DNA of 64,000 bases from assembly GCA_039029395.1 (NCBI GenBank), contig JBCCGG010000010.1:69478-133477 (forward strand), given 5' to 3'. Below the pieces are notes generated by a model that saw nothing but the letters and a program-made list of their open reading frames with translations, was not told where the DNA came from and ran no database searches. How positions within the stretch are numbered: the stretch's first letter is position 1; each line of letters starts with the position of its first letter. This stretch comes from JBCCGG01 sp039029395. GTDB taxonomy: Bacteria; Pseudomonadota; Alphaproteobacteria; Kiloniellales; JAKSDN01. Of the stretch, positions 9,386-18,677 are shown piece by piece. Made by a program: the position numbers and the translations under genes.

Positions 9386-9958
9386 ACGCTTCCTGAATGC
9401 TCCCCCTGGTGTCCTACCCCGCAGCGGCCTTTACGGGCGCGCCGCTTTCGGCCCCACGTCTGATTGTCAGCATTCGTTGATCACAGTAAAGGGAATTCGC
9501 CGATGCGCCGAGGAGGGCGCCTGAACTCTGAAAGTACCACTTGAACTCGGCGCGCGACCGGTACATTAAGAGCCTCTCGCTCTGATTCTCGGATGCCAGC
9601 CCGGAGGCAAAGGATCAGAAACGTCAAGCGAGAGCAGCCCCAAAGCGCGTTAAGGAAGTCTTTGGGGCGAATTGCAAGAAATTTTTCCAATGTCTTTTGG
9701 TGAACGCCTGAAATAAAATTACAAAATAAAACAAAATTCCCACTGTGAAGGGTAAATCTTAATAATTATAAATGAATAAGGTTAATTTATTACCTGTACT
9801 TGGCAATTTTTATTTGACTATTTCGTAACTAGTTTATAAACTCCTAACGAACTTCCCGGGCAGACGCTGTAATCGGATCGCTTCATTAATTGGCGGTTCG
9901 GAGGATCGGCGGGGTGAACCTCCGTCAGGATGACAGATTGGGGAAAGTGCTCGGGGAT
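9386..9958. other. Long intergenic region with hairpin and AT-rich stretch
   Basis: No gene is supported here between divergently transcribed genes. Positions 9637-9645 and 9660-9668 form a perfect 9-bp inverted repeat (GCCCCAAAG / CTTTGGGGC) with a 14-base loop. Around 9700-9850 the sequence becomes strongly AT-rich, unlike the GC-rich surroundings, which would suit a promoter or protein-binding region for the SleB-type gene. No CtrA box or convincing -35/-10 pair could be picked. Confidence 0.5.
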
Positions 9959-10615
9959 ATGGCTAGAGACCGTCGGATAGGATCGATCCGGCCCACCTTG
10001 CGCCTTTTGGGACTTGGGTTCGCGATCGCAACGTTTTCACTGGGACAGGGGCTGTTCAACGCCGACATGGCGCGGGCGGAGGAACTGACCTTAGACAAAC
10101 CGATCACCGCGACCTGGCAGGAGATCGCCGGGGCGATTGGGGCAACCCAAAGCGCCAAGCTGCAGAACGCCTACCCATTGCGGGACGGCGCCGCGGCCAG
10201 GGTCGACCATGGAGAAGAGCTCCATTGTCTCGCCCTCAACATCTACTTCGAGGCGCGCAGCGAGTCCGACGAGGGCCGTCGGGCGGTCGCCCATGTGGTC
10301 CTCAATCGGGTCCAGGACCCCAAATTTCCCTCGACCATCTGTCAGGTGGTCCAGCAGGGCGGCGAGCAGGTTCGGCACCGCTGTCAGTTCTCTTGGTGGT
10401 GTGACGGGCTGAGCGACCGGCCGGCCAACATCAAAGCCTGGAACGCCGCCCAGGCGCTCGCACGGACCATCTACTGGGGCCACTCACAGGATCCGACCGA
10501 GGGCGCCATGTGGTACCACGCGGATTACGTCATGCCGAGCTGGGGCGCCCATTTCGAGCGCGGCCCCAAGATCGGCCGGCACATCTTTTACCGCGCCAAC
10601 GAAGAGCGCTCCTGA
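9959..10615 (+). CDS. Cell wall hydrolase, SleB (Hydrolase_2) family
   Basis: About 218 residues. A hydrophobic segment (LGLGFAIATFSLGQGLF) near the N-terminus ends in a signal-like ADMARA site, so export is likely. The catalytic domain starts at HCLALNIYFEARSE, whose Glu is the general acid of SleB-type lytic transglycosylases, and continues with VVLNRVQDPKFPSTIC and QFSWWCDG, the usual Hydrolase_2 signature. Non-sporulating alphaproteobacteria often carry such enzymes, probably for peptidoglycan remodelling. The start is unclear: the frame is open upstream with GTG 9947, GTG 9914 and TTG 9890. It has no operon partner and is followed by a strong hairpin. Confidence 0.87.
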   Translation: MARDRRIGSIRPTLRLLGLGFAIATFSLGQGLFNADMARAEELTLDKPITATWQEIAGAIGATQSAKLQNAYPLRDGAAARVDHGEELHCLALNIYFEARSESDEGRRAVAHVVLNRVQDPKFPSTICQVVQQGGEQVRHRCQFSWWCDGLSDRPANIKAWNAAQALARTIYWGHSQDPTEGAMWYHADYVMPSWGAHFERGPKIGRHIFYRANEERS

Positions 10616-10651
10616 TGGATGCGATCTTGAGCGCAAGGCGCGCGACCGGGT

Positions 10652-10717
10652 AGCCGGGACCTTTCCTGGGAGGCGAGGCGCATGCCCCCGTTTCGAGCGC
10701 CTCGCCGGGTCCCGGCT
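10652..10717 (+). terminator. Nested inverted repeats, likely terminator of the SleB-type gene
   Basis: AGCCGGGACC (10652-10661) pairs with GGTCCCGGCT (10708-10717), and GGCGAGGCGC (10672-10681) with GCGCCTCGCC (10697-10706), giving two stacked perfect 10-bp stems about 36 bases after the stop codon. The tail CTCTTTCCTT is pyrimidine-rich but not a pure T run, so termination strength is uncertain. Confidence 0.6.
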
Positions 10718-10835
10718 CTTTCCTTCTCCATGATATGAGCCCAAGCCGCTGCAGTTTGACGGCGTGGGTGACTGGACAGGGGGTCTCCTAACCACTAAGC
10801 GGTCGTCTCTCGGACGCACACGCAAGGAGGCCTTC

Positions 10836-11984
10836 ATGAGCCGCGATCGCGATCCCTCTCGAGCAACACTCGCCGTTCATGCCGGAAACTATCTGGACCC
10901 GGCGACCGGCGCGGTCGCGCCGCCGGTCCTTCCCTCGACCACCTTCGCGCGCGATGGGGACTATGAGTTGCGTGGCGACTATGTCTACAGCCGCTACCAC
11001 AATCCGGGCGATGCGCAGACCGAGCGCCTGCTCTGCCAGCTCGAGGGCGGTGCCGAGGCCAAGCTGTTCGGCTCGGGTCTCGCCGCCTTCGCCGCGCTTT
11101 TCGAGCTGGTCCGCCCGGGCCAGCACGTGGCGGCGCCGGCGATCATGTACCACGGCGGCCAGGCTTGGCTGCGCCGCCTGGCGGAAACCCGCGGCATCGG
11201 CCTCAGCCTGTTCGACGCGACCGATCCCAATGGATTGAGAGACGCGATCCGGCCGGGCGAAACCGCGATCGTCTGGGTCGAGACGCCGGTTAACCCGACC
11301 TGGGACGTGATCGATATCGCCGCCGCCGCCGAAGCGGCCCACGGAGCCGGCGCGATCCTGGGGGTCGACGCGACGGTCGCCACGCCGGTGATCACCCGGC
11401 CGCTCGAGCTGGGCGCCGACATCGTGTTCCATTCGGCAACCAAGTACCTGAACGGCCACAGCGACCTGACCGCCGGCGTGCTGGTGACCAAGCAGGCGGA
11501 TCAGCGCTGGGAGGAGATCAAGCAGGTGCGCGGCCTGATGGGCGGGGTCTGCGGTCCGTTCGAATCTTGGCTCTTGCTGCGGGGCCTGCGCACCCTGTTT
11601 CTCAGGGTCGAGCGCGCCTCGGCCAACGCGCTGGCGATCGCCCACCATTTCGAGAGCCACGCCAAGCTGCGCGCGGTGCTCTACCCGGGCCTGGAAAGCC
11701 ACCCGGGACACGAGATCGCCAAGCGCCAAATGACCGGCGGGTTTGGCGGCATGCTCTCGCTTCGGGTCGCCGGCGGCGCCGAAGAGGCCAAGCGGGTCGC
11801 CACGTCCTTGCAGATCTTTCTGCCGGCGACCTCCCTGGGCGGTGTCGAGAGTCTGGTCGAGCACCGGGCTTCAATCGAAGGTCCCCTGAGTCAGGTGACG
11901 CCGGACCTCTTACGTCTTTCCGTCGGCATCGAGCCGGTCGAAGAGTTGATCGAAGATCTGGAGCGGGCGCTCGAGATGATCTAG
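10836..11984 (+). CDS. Cystathionine beta-lyase/gamma-synthase family PLP enzyme
   Basis: The 382-residue product belongs to the Cys/Met-metabolism PLP family: YVYSRYHNPG, SATKYLNGHSD with the PLP-binding Lys at about residue 203, and LGGVESLVEHRAS near the C-terminus. The last motif, with its Glu and Ser, is typical of cystathionine beta-lyase and gamma-lyase-like members. ATG 10836 follows a perfect AAGGAGG at 10824-10830. The gene stands alone upstream of the convergent tamB. It is distinct from the metZ gene at 25690. Whether it cleaves or forms cystathionine cannot be told from motifs alone. Confidence 0.88.
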   Translation: MSRDRDPSRATLAVHAGNYLDPATGAVAPPVLPSTTFARDGDYELRGDYVYSRYHNPGDAQTERLLCQLEGGAEAKLFGSGLAAFAALFELVRPGQHVAAPAIMYHGGQAWLRRLAETRGIGLSLFDATDPNGLRDAIRPGETAIVWVETPVNPTWDVIDIAAAAEAAHGAGAILGVDATVATPVITRPLELGADIVFHSATKYLNGHSDLTAGVLVTKQADQRWEEIKQVRGLMGGVCGPFESWLLLRGLRTLFLRVERASANALAIAHHFESHAKLRAVLYPGLESHPGHEIAKRQMTGGFGGMLSLRVAGGAEEAKRVATSLQIFLPATSLGGVESLVEHRASIEGPLSQVTPDLLRLSVGIEPVEELIEDLERALEMI

Positions 11985-11991
11985 GCCGCGC

Positions 11992-14900
11992 TTAGTAATC
12001 CCACTGAAAGCGAACGCCGATGTTGCTGTCCCCGGTTTCCTTGACGTCGCTTCCGATCGCGATGTTGTCGGTCAAATCCACGTCGACCGTAACGGAGCTA
12101 GAGTCCGCGGTCGCGCCCTGCTTGACGCCGAGATAAACCCCGTCGGTGACATACTTGCCGACGCTGAGCGCCGGATTTGAGCTGCCGTCGGCGCCCTGGG
12201 TGGAATCGAGCCTGAGCACGTCGACCCCCAGCAATCCACGGGTGGTGTCCAGGATGCCGGCACCGTCGCCCAACGCGCCCGACAGCTGAGCGACCGCGGC
12301 GCCGACCTGGACCAGCTCGAAGGTCGAGAGCTCGTTCGTCGACTTGCCGAACAGCAGTTGGGAGATCATCTCGTCTTCCGGCACCTCGGGTACCGAGGTT
12401 AGCTCGATCTCCGGGTCGGTCGCGGTACCGCTGACGTCCACGGTGACCTCGATGTCCTTGGCCTTGGAGGTCGCCTCGATATCGATCAGGGGGTCGATCT
12501 TGTCGCCTCCGTCGAAGGAGATTTGGCCCCGGTCGAAGGAAAACTGCTTGCCGATCACGTCGACCGTGCCGCGCACCAGGGTCATGCGGCCGATCACTTG
12601 GGGCTTGGCGGCCGTGCCCTTGACGTCCAGGTCCCCGGACCACTCGGTGTCGAGGCCTTTGCCGCGCACGAAGACCCGGCGCGGCATATTGACCTTCAGG
12701 TCGAGGCCCAGGTCGAAGGGCGCCGCCGCCGCTTGGTTCTGCTCGGCTTGAGCGGTGTCGGATTGAGGGAAATTGACCATTTCGACCTGGAGATCGACGA
12801 CCTGCGGGGGCAAGGACTGGGCGACCGAGATCTCGACCCGTTCGGTGGTGATCTGGCCGGTAAGCTTGGCCGCCTGCAGCGTGCCCGAGAGCTCCAAGTC
12901 GCCGTCGGCGCTGCCGGTCACGTCGTCGCGCCGCACCAGAGTGACTTTCCTCATATTCGCCGTCACGCTGAGCGGGAAGTCATCTTGGGGCTCGATCTTG
13001 ACCGAGCCCTGGGCCGAGACCTTGCCGCCCGCGCCGTCGTTCGCGCTAAGCTGGCTGAGCACCGCTTCCTCGCCGGAGAAGTCGACCGTGGCGGTCAGGT
13101 CCTGGAGCACCGTGCCGACTTGGAAGTTCTCGTAGCGACCCTGGGTTATCGTCGCCTGGCCCGCTACTCTGGGGTCGTCGAGCGTGCCAGAGACCTTCAT
13201 GTCGATCTGGCCGCGGCCCTTGAGGTCCTGTCCGACTAGGCCGAAGACGTCCCACAGCTCGGCCAGATCGCCGGCCCAAGCGAGCTGACCAGAGATCGGC
13301 TTTCGGGGCGGCAGCTCGACTGTGAAGTTCTCGGGGTCGATTGCGATCGGCAGCGAGCCGGTAAGCATGGCGTCCTGGCCGATGCCGGTATCGACATGGC
13401 CCTTCAGGTCCAGGGTGCCGCGGGCCAGATTGCCGTCCAGATTGAAGTCCAGGGTCTGAGAGTCCTCGTGCTCGAGCAGCTTGATCGAGCGACCGGTCAG
13501 CCCGATCGTGCCGGCCAGGCTATCCAACGGCCCGGCCACATCGAGCTTTGCGGAGACTTGGCCGCTTGGGATGTCCGGCACCAGGGGCTCCAGGTCGTCG
13601 AGCGGGAACTCGCTAAGCTCCAGCTTGGCGGTGAGTTGGCTGCGGTCGACACGCCCGGCGGCGGTCAGGCGGGCCGAGCCCAGATCCAGGTCGAGCTGGC
13701 CAACCGAGATCTCGTTTTCGGCCAGGGTGATCGTGGTGGGCGCCCGCAAGGCCAGCTTCTGGCCGCTCAGGGCGCCGGTGAAGCGGGCCAGGTCGAGGGT
13801 CAGCTGGTCGCCCGCGCGCGCGATCTTGCCCGCCGCGTTCAGCGTCGGATCGTTCTCCGTGAGGCCCGCGCCCTCGAGCTCGAAGGCCGCGGCATCCAAT
13901 GCGCCCTCGGCCTGAAGCCGGGCGCTGGCCAGGATAATGGTGTCGTAGGCAATGCGCGTGCCCTTGATGTCGAGTTTGCCGGCGGGTTTGGCTAAGAGGT
14001 CCTGCAGATCGGCGGTCGCGTCGATCGCCTCGGCGGCCAGCTGACTGCCCTCCAGGTCGAGCGTGAGCGCGCTGACCTTGCCGGTCACGCTGGCGGCTTG
14101 TTTGGCGCCGTCGGGCCGCAAGGTGGCCGTGAGCTGGGCCGCGCCGTCGCCGTTCATGCCGGCTGCCGCCAGCCAAGGTGCCAGGCTCTTGGCCTCGGCT
14201 GCCAGCTCGGCCGTGAGCGGTCCGCCATTAACCGGCACGGCGACCTGGCCGGTCACGACCGTGTCCCGGCTTTCGAGCTTGAGGCTGCTCAAGGTGAAGG
14301 TCTCGCCTTCGAGCCGGTAGTCGGCGGCGCCCTTTGTGGGGCCGAGCGCCGGCTGGGCGGTGAAGGCCAGGTGGCCGCTTGGCGTGGTGGTCAGCTCCTG
14401 GGCCGTGTAGTCGACGGTAAGGGTGCCGAGTGCCTGGCCCTCGATCACGGCCTTGTCGAGCGCGAGCTTGCCCTTAAGGGCGAGATCGGTGACCGGGCCC
14501 TCGGCCGTGCCGTCGAGCTGGGCTGCGCCTTCAAGCGCCAGGCCGAGCGCCTGCGCGAGCATGGCCGCCTTGGGCAGGGTCAAACGATAGGTGCTCGCCA
14601 ACTGCTCGAAGTCTTCCGTCAGGGTAAGATCTCCAGCAAGATCGCTGCCCGGGCCCCGAAGGCTCAGGTCGCTGATCGAAAGCCGGTCTGATTGAATGTG
14701 CAACTTGGCGGCAAGCTTTTGCTCCCCGGCTAGGAGCGCCGCGGCGATGGCCTCTTCGATCGTGACGTCATTGAGCGTGCCGGTAAGGTCGATCCGCAGG
14801 TCCCCGCCAAAATCCTTTAGGGCCAGCTTGGCGCTGAGGTCGGCCCGCCCACCGATCGCCATGTCCAGGTACCGCTCGAGCGGCGAAAGGCTTGCGACCG

Positions 14901-16380
14901 ACGCCGTTAGATCGCCGTCGCCGCTGCCGTCCGCCAGGTTCATCTGAAGACTGCCATCGCCCTTGATTTGCTCGGTCTCGACGGTGAGCCGGTCGGCCTT
15001 CAACTGGTCTTGCGCCAGGTCCAGATGGCCTTCGAGCGCGACGTCGAAGCGCTGTCCAATCAGTGCTGCCACGTCGCCGCTCGATTCGAAGCTCAAGCTG
15101 TTGGCCTTGGCCTTGGCGGTTAGCGCGCCGACCGGCGAGTCTTGATCGAGCGGCTGCTCCGGCTGGAACGTCGCCTCGAGTGTCAGTCCCTCGGCCCGGA
15201 TGTCGCCGTCGGCGAGACGATCGGTCGTGGCCTCTAAGGCCAGCGCCGGCTGCAGGGCCGGGCCCTTGGCCTCGAGGGTCAGGTCCAGGCCGGCCAGCTC
15301 GACACCGTCCAACAGAGCCACGATCGCTTTGTCGTCCAGCACCTTGGCGTTGAGCGTGGCGTCCAGCTCCAGACTGGAGATGTCGACAGTGCCCAAAAGG
15401 TCCAGCGCCAGCGCCTTACTGGCCAGTGCGGCCTTGTCGACCGCAACGTTGTCGGCGCCGTCCCAGCGGCCGGCCAGATCAAAGGTGAGGCCGCCGGCGA
15501 GCAGGGCGCCGTAGGGCTCGTCCGGCAGCTTCTCGAGCGAGAGGGTGCCTTGGGTGGAGAGGGCCAGCTCGTCGCCTTGGGTGAGTCGGACCTGGGCATC
15601 CAGTGCGCCCTGACTCGGGATCTCGCCGCTCAGCTTACCCGACCAATCGTCGAGCGCGCCGCTGCCGGTGAGCGCTGCGCTGATCGGTGGCAGGTCGGGC
15701 TCGTCCAAGAGCAGGGCGATCAGGCCGCCCCGGTCTTCCTGAACCGTCGCGTTCAGCCTGAGCTGCCGGTCGTTCGGCTGGAAGCTGGCTTTAACGCTGG
15801 CGCTGCCAGTCACCCCGTCGGTGCGTTCTAAGGCAAAGTCGGCCTGTAGAGTGTCGTCCTCCAGGCTTCGCGCACGTCCCTTGAGGTCGAAGGCGACCGG
15901 CTCGCCGAGCACCGGGGCGCCCAGGCGTACGTCTTCAATGTCGACCTGCCTGAGGCGTATAGTGACGGGCAGGGAAGGGATACCGCCGCCCTCTGAGTCC
16001 TCCGCGGAGCCGCCCTTCGGGAGACGCGCAAGGTTGAGGCTGCGAGCCTCCAGGTCGTCGACCACCAGGCGGCGCTCAAGCAAGGCGAGCGGTTGCCAGG
16101 TGAGGCGCAGTGATTCGAGGCTGAGCCACTGGCCTTCGCCATCGGAGACCGACAGGTCTTCCAGCTCGATGTTCTGTGGAATTTGGCCCCCAAGGCGGCC
16201 AATCGAGACCTCAAGCTCACCCGGTGAATTGAGCTGTTTTTCGAGCTGAGCCGCCAGCCAGGCCTGGCCGCCCGCCGTGTTGATGTACAGGTAGACGCCG
16301 GCCAGAAGGACCGCGAACACCCCCAGCAGGCCGCCGGTGATGATCAGGGGCCAGCGCAAGAGCTTCAGGACAGAACGCAT
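11992..16380 (-). CDS. tamB: Translocation and assembly module TamB (AsmA-like, DUF490)
   Basis: A 1462-residue protein with one N-terminal membrane anchor (IITGGLLGVFAVLLAGVYL) and a very long repetitive beta-structured body of the AsmA/TamB type, rich in alternating LxLxG and DLxGxL patterns. The C-terminal DUF490 part has DPEIELTSVPEVPEDEMISQ and ends in an aromatic RFQWDY tail. TamB spans the periplasm as a lipid groove and works with TamA in the outer membrane, in phospholipid transport and in insertion of some outer-membrane proteins. It begins one base after the tamA stop, so translation is coupled. Its size and layout are normal for alphaproteobacteria. Confidence 0.93.
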   Translation of the reverse strand: MRSVLKLLRWPLIITGGLLGVFAVLLAGVYLYINTAGGQAWLAAQLEKQLNSPGELEVSIGRLGGQIPQNIELEDLSVSDGEGQWLSLESLRLTWQPLALLERRLVVDDLEARSLNLARLPKGGSAEDSEGGGIPSLPVTIRLRQVDIEDVRLGAPVLGEPVAFDLKGRARSLEDDTLQADFALERTDGVTGSASVKASFQPNDRQLRLNATVQEDRGGLIALLLDEPDLPPISAALTGSGALDDWSGKLSGEIPSQGALDAQVRLTQGDELALSTQGTLSLEKLPDEPYGALLAGGLTFDLAGRWDGADNVAVDKAALASKALALDLLGTVDISSLELDATLNAKVLDDKAIVALLDGVELAGLDLTLEAKGPALQPALALEATTDRLADGDIRAEGLTLEATFQPEQPLDQDSPVGALTAKAKANSLSFESSGDVAALIGQRFDVALEGHLDLAQDQLKADRLTVETEQIKGDGSLQMNLADGSGDGDLTASVASLSPLERYLDMAIGGRADLSAKLALKDFGGDLRIDLTGTLNDVTIEEAIAAALLAGEQKLAAKLHIQSDRLSISDLSLRGPGSDLAGDLTLTEDFEQLASTYRLTLPKAAMLAQALGLALEGAAQLDGTAEGPVTDLALKGKLALDKAVIEGQALGTLTVDYTAQELTTTPSGHLAFTAQPALGPTKGAADYRLEGETFTLSSLKLESRDTVVTGQVAVPVNGGPLTAELAAEAKSLAPWLAAAGMNGDGAAQLTATLRPDGAKQAASVTGKVSALTLDLEGSQLAAEAIDATADLQDLLAKPAGKLDIKGTRIAYDTIILASARLQAEGALDAAAFELEGAGLTENDPTLNAAGKIARAGDQLTLDLARFTGALSGQKLALRAPTTITLAENEISVGQLDLDLGSARLTAAGRVDRSQLTAKLELSEFPLDDLEPLVPDIPSGQVSAKLDVAGPLDSLAGTIGLTGRSIKLLEHEDSQTLDFNLDGNLARGTLDLKGHVDTGIGQDAMLTGSLPIAIDPENFTVELPPRKPISGQLAWAGDLAELWDVFGLVGQDLKGRGQIDMKVSGTLDDPRVAGQATITQGRYENFQVGTVLQDLTATVDFSGEEAVLSQLSANDGAGGKVSAQGSVKIEPQDDFPLSVTANMRKVTLVRRDDVTGSADGDLELSGTLQAAKLTGQITTERVEISVAQSLPPQVVDLQVEMVNFPQSDTAQAEQNQAAAAPFDLGLDLKVNMPRRVFVRGKGLDTEWSGDLDVKGTAAKPQVIGRMTLVRGTVDVIGKQFSFDRGQISFDGGDKIDPLIDIEATSKAKDIEVTVDVSGTATDPEIELTSVPEVPEDEMISQLLFGKSTNELSTFELVQVGAAVAQLSGALGDGAGILDTTRGLLGVDVLRLDSTQGADGSSNPALSVGKYVTDGVYLGVKQGATADSSSVTVDVDLTDNIAIGSDVKETGDSNIGVRFQWDY

Positions 16381-16381
16381 T

Positions 16382-18283
16382 TCAGAAGGCCTGACCGAAG
16401 CTTATGTAGAACTGAAAAGCATCGTCGACGCTTCTCCGGTTGATCGGGAAGGCCACGTCCAGGCGCAGCGGCCCGATACCGGTAAAGTACCGCACTCCGA
16501 GGCCGCTTGCCCAGCGAATGGTTTCGTCGAACACCGGGAACATATCGTCATAGACCGTGCCGCCGTCAACGAAGGCCACCATGCCGAAGTCGCCCCAGAC
16601 CTTGAAGCGGACTTCGGCGCTGAGTTCCAAGAGGGAGCGCCCGCCCAGGGGATCGTCGTCCTCGTCCAGCGGCCCGACCGACTGGAAGGCGTAGCCGCGG
16701 ATCGAGCCGCCGCCGCCGGCGTAGAAGCGCTTGTCGGCCGGCAGGTCGTCTGTCGCGGGGCCGAGGATCGAGCCGAGGCGCGCCCGACCGGCCAGGATAT
16801 AGCGCCGCTCCTCATCGATCGCATAGTAAGCCGTTCCGCCCAACTCGTTGCGAAGAAAAGGAAAGTTATCGTCGATGGTGACGTAGTAAGGGATCACCGC
16901 GAAGTCAAGGCGGGTGCCTTCGGTGGGGTCCAGCTTGCTATTCGTGGTGTCCCGCTTTCCGGTTACCGGCGTGCCGAAGATGAGGAACTGATCCTTGTTC
17001 TCATTGTCGTCGATCTCCTCGAACTCCAGAGAGACGCCCACCGTGCCGATCCAGTGGGGCGGGAACTCCCGCTCTAGGCCCAGGAAGCTCTCGACGCCCA
17101 GGGAGTCGAAGGCATCGGTGTCCTCGTTGCCGAACTTGATGCTGGCCAAGAGCGCTTGGTCGGGGCGCCAGAAGGCCGGCTTGCGGAAGTCGGCGCTGCC
17201 GCTCTGTTCAATCTCCGAGGCGTTGAGATTGAGCCGAATCTGCTCGTTGCGGCCAAAGAAGTTGCGATGGGTCCAGAAGGCATCGCCGCCGAAGCCGATA
17301 TCGGTCGACCAGCCCAGCCCGAAGCCGATTGTGCGCTTGGTGCCCTCGGTCACCCGAACCACCACGGGCAGCTCCCCGTTCGCCTCGACCGTTTCGGCTG
17401 GCTGCAGGGAGACGCTGGAGAAGAGCCGGGTGTCGGCGAGCTCCCGACGGGTCTCATCGAGCTTTCGCTGATCGAATAATTGTCCCTCTTTCCAAGTCAC
17501 TAGACGCTTAAGATAATCTTCTTCGACATCTTCCAAACCCTCGAAGACCGCGGGTCCGAAGTTGGCCCGGGTGCCCGGGTCGACCAGCAGGGTCACGGTC
17601 ATGGCCCGGGTGTCGTAATTGACCACGGTCTTGCGGTCTTCGACCTTGGCATGGGGGTAGCCCTGATCTCGCAGGGCGCTGATCACCTTTGCTTGAGCAT
17701 TGACGATGACCGGCGCCCGGGCCGTCATACCGATCCGAAGATCCAGGTCTTCCAGGCTCGGTGGATCCGTCAGCTCGGGCGTCTTGCCGTCCACGTAGTC
17801 GATCGTATAGCTGCCCAGGCGAAAGCGCGGGCCGGGGTCGATCTCGATCGTGACCTGGACCGGCGTGGCTTCCTCGTCGGTCTCGATGTTGATCGTGCCG
17901 GCATAGTAGCCCTCCGAGCGCAAGGCCGATTCGAGCCGGCCTCGGTCCTCGTCGGCCCGGCGCCGCAGCCCGCCGAGGCTCGCCGGGGGCTTGCTGCGCA
18001 AGGTCTCCAATTGAGAGGTAAGTAGCAGAATATTATAGAGATTTTGGTCCCTGGTCACACCCTCGATGCGAACCTCGTAGGGGATTCCACTGGGCGCCGC
18101 GGGCGTCTCTTCCGGGCTTTGCGGCTCGCTCTCGGCCGGTGTCTCGCGGGGCTCCGACCAAGCCGGGGCGGGCAGGGCGAACGCCGCGAGCAGACCCATC
18201 AGTGCGCCCAGAGCGGCCAGGCGCGGGGCGCGCTGCGCGCGGCCGGCGTGGGGCGTGGGCGGTCTCAACCTTGACTCGTGCAC
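16382..18283 (-). CDS. tamA: Outer-membrane translocation module TamA (BamA/Omp85 family)
   Basis: The 633-residue product has an N-terminal signal (LAALGALMGLLAAFALPAPA), POTRA domains over about residues 65-300 (IRIEG-like YEVRIEGV, LRSEGYYAGTI, LRDQGYPHAKV, TRLFSSVSL) and a C-terminal Omp85 barrel. The barrel shows the conserved RFYAGGGGSIRGYAFQ motif of barrel loop 6 and ends in FYISFGQAF, a normal barrel-terminal Phe. Three POTRAs and the adjoining tamB identify it as TamA rather than BamA. Start is GTG 18283 with GGAGG about 12 bases upstream, rather far; no better start was seen. Confidence 0.92.
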   Translation of the reverse strand: MHESRLRPPTPHAGRAQRAPRLAALGALMGLLAAFALPAPAWSEPRETPAESEPQSPEETPAAPSGIPYEVRIEGVTRDQNLYNILLLTSQLETLRSKPPASLGGLRRRADEDRGRLESALRSEGYYAGTINIETDEEATPVQVTIEIDPGPRFRLGSYTIDYVDGKTPELTDPPSLEDLDLRIGMTARAPVIVNAQAKVISALRDQGYPHAKVEDRKTVVNYDTRAMTVTLLVDPGTRANFGPAVFEGLEDVEEDYLKRLVTWKEGQLFDQRKLDETRRELADTRLFSSVSLQPAETVEANGELPVVVRVTEGTKRTIGFGLGWSTDIGFGGDAFWTHRNFFGRNEQIRLNLNASEIEQSGSADFRKPAFWRPDQALLASIKFGNEDTDAFDSLGVESFLGLEREFPPHWIGTVGVSLEFEEIDDNENKDQFLIFGTPVTGKRDTTNSKLDPTEGTRLDFAVIPYYVTIDDNFPFLRNELGGTAYYAIDEERRYILAGRARLGSILGPATDDLPADKRFYAGGGGSIRGYAFQSVGPLDEDDDPLGGRSLLELSAEVRFKVWGDFGMVAFVDGGTVYDDMFPVFDETIRWASGLGVRYFTGIGPLRLDVAFPINRRSVDDAFQFYISFGQAF

Positions 18284-18677
18284 GGGAACGGCATACCTCC
18301 GGCGGCGCGACCAAGCAGCCTACCCAACTCTCTCCCGCTCCCGCAATGGAGCCGTCCGTCCGCAGCCCGCTGGCAGCTGGCCAGAACACCCGGCGGGTGC
18401 CTTCCCGAGCTTCGGGCGATCTTCATACTTCTTAACCTTTTACTTATTTACAATTTATTAACCCTAAGAGATTGTTACTTTTTTCTTGATAATTTCTAAA
18501 GATTGGGTACTATAGGCCCCAGGCATAACTTGTGTTGGAAATGACGATCGCGGGTGTTTGCGTTTCTTCTTTCGGCGGCCATTAGGGACAGTTCCGGGTA
18601 GCGAGTTACGGTCTCCGGGCCGCCGGTCGAAGAAGCCTCTTGGGGCCCAGCGATCCGGTTGGAAGAGTTGGGGTTAC
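18284..18677. other. Divergent intergenic region with AT-rich core
   Basis: This region separates tamA from the solitary cpaF-like gene. The part around 18420-18530 is much AT-richer than its surroundings and holds two TTAACC half-sites (18432-18437 and 18458-18463). These resemble CtrA half-boxes, but their spacing is not canonical. The cpaF reading frame is open back to TTG 18558, so part of this stretch might be coding if that start is used. No RNA gene was recognised. Confidence 0.45.

Noticed and set aside
10740..10835. tRNA-like or riboswitch-like sequence before the cystathionine-type gene
   Set aside because: A GGTTA-type D-arm look-alike is present, but there is no TTCGA T-arm and no acceptor pairing.
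11992..16380. Several plus-strand open frames inside tamB
   Set aside because: They are shadows of the TamB repeats, with no family motif.
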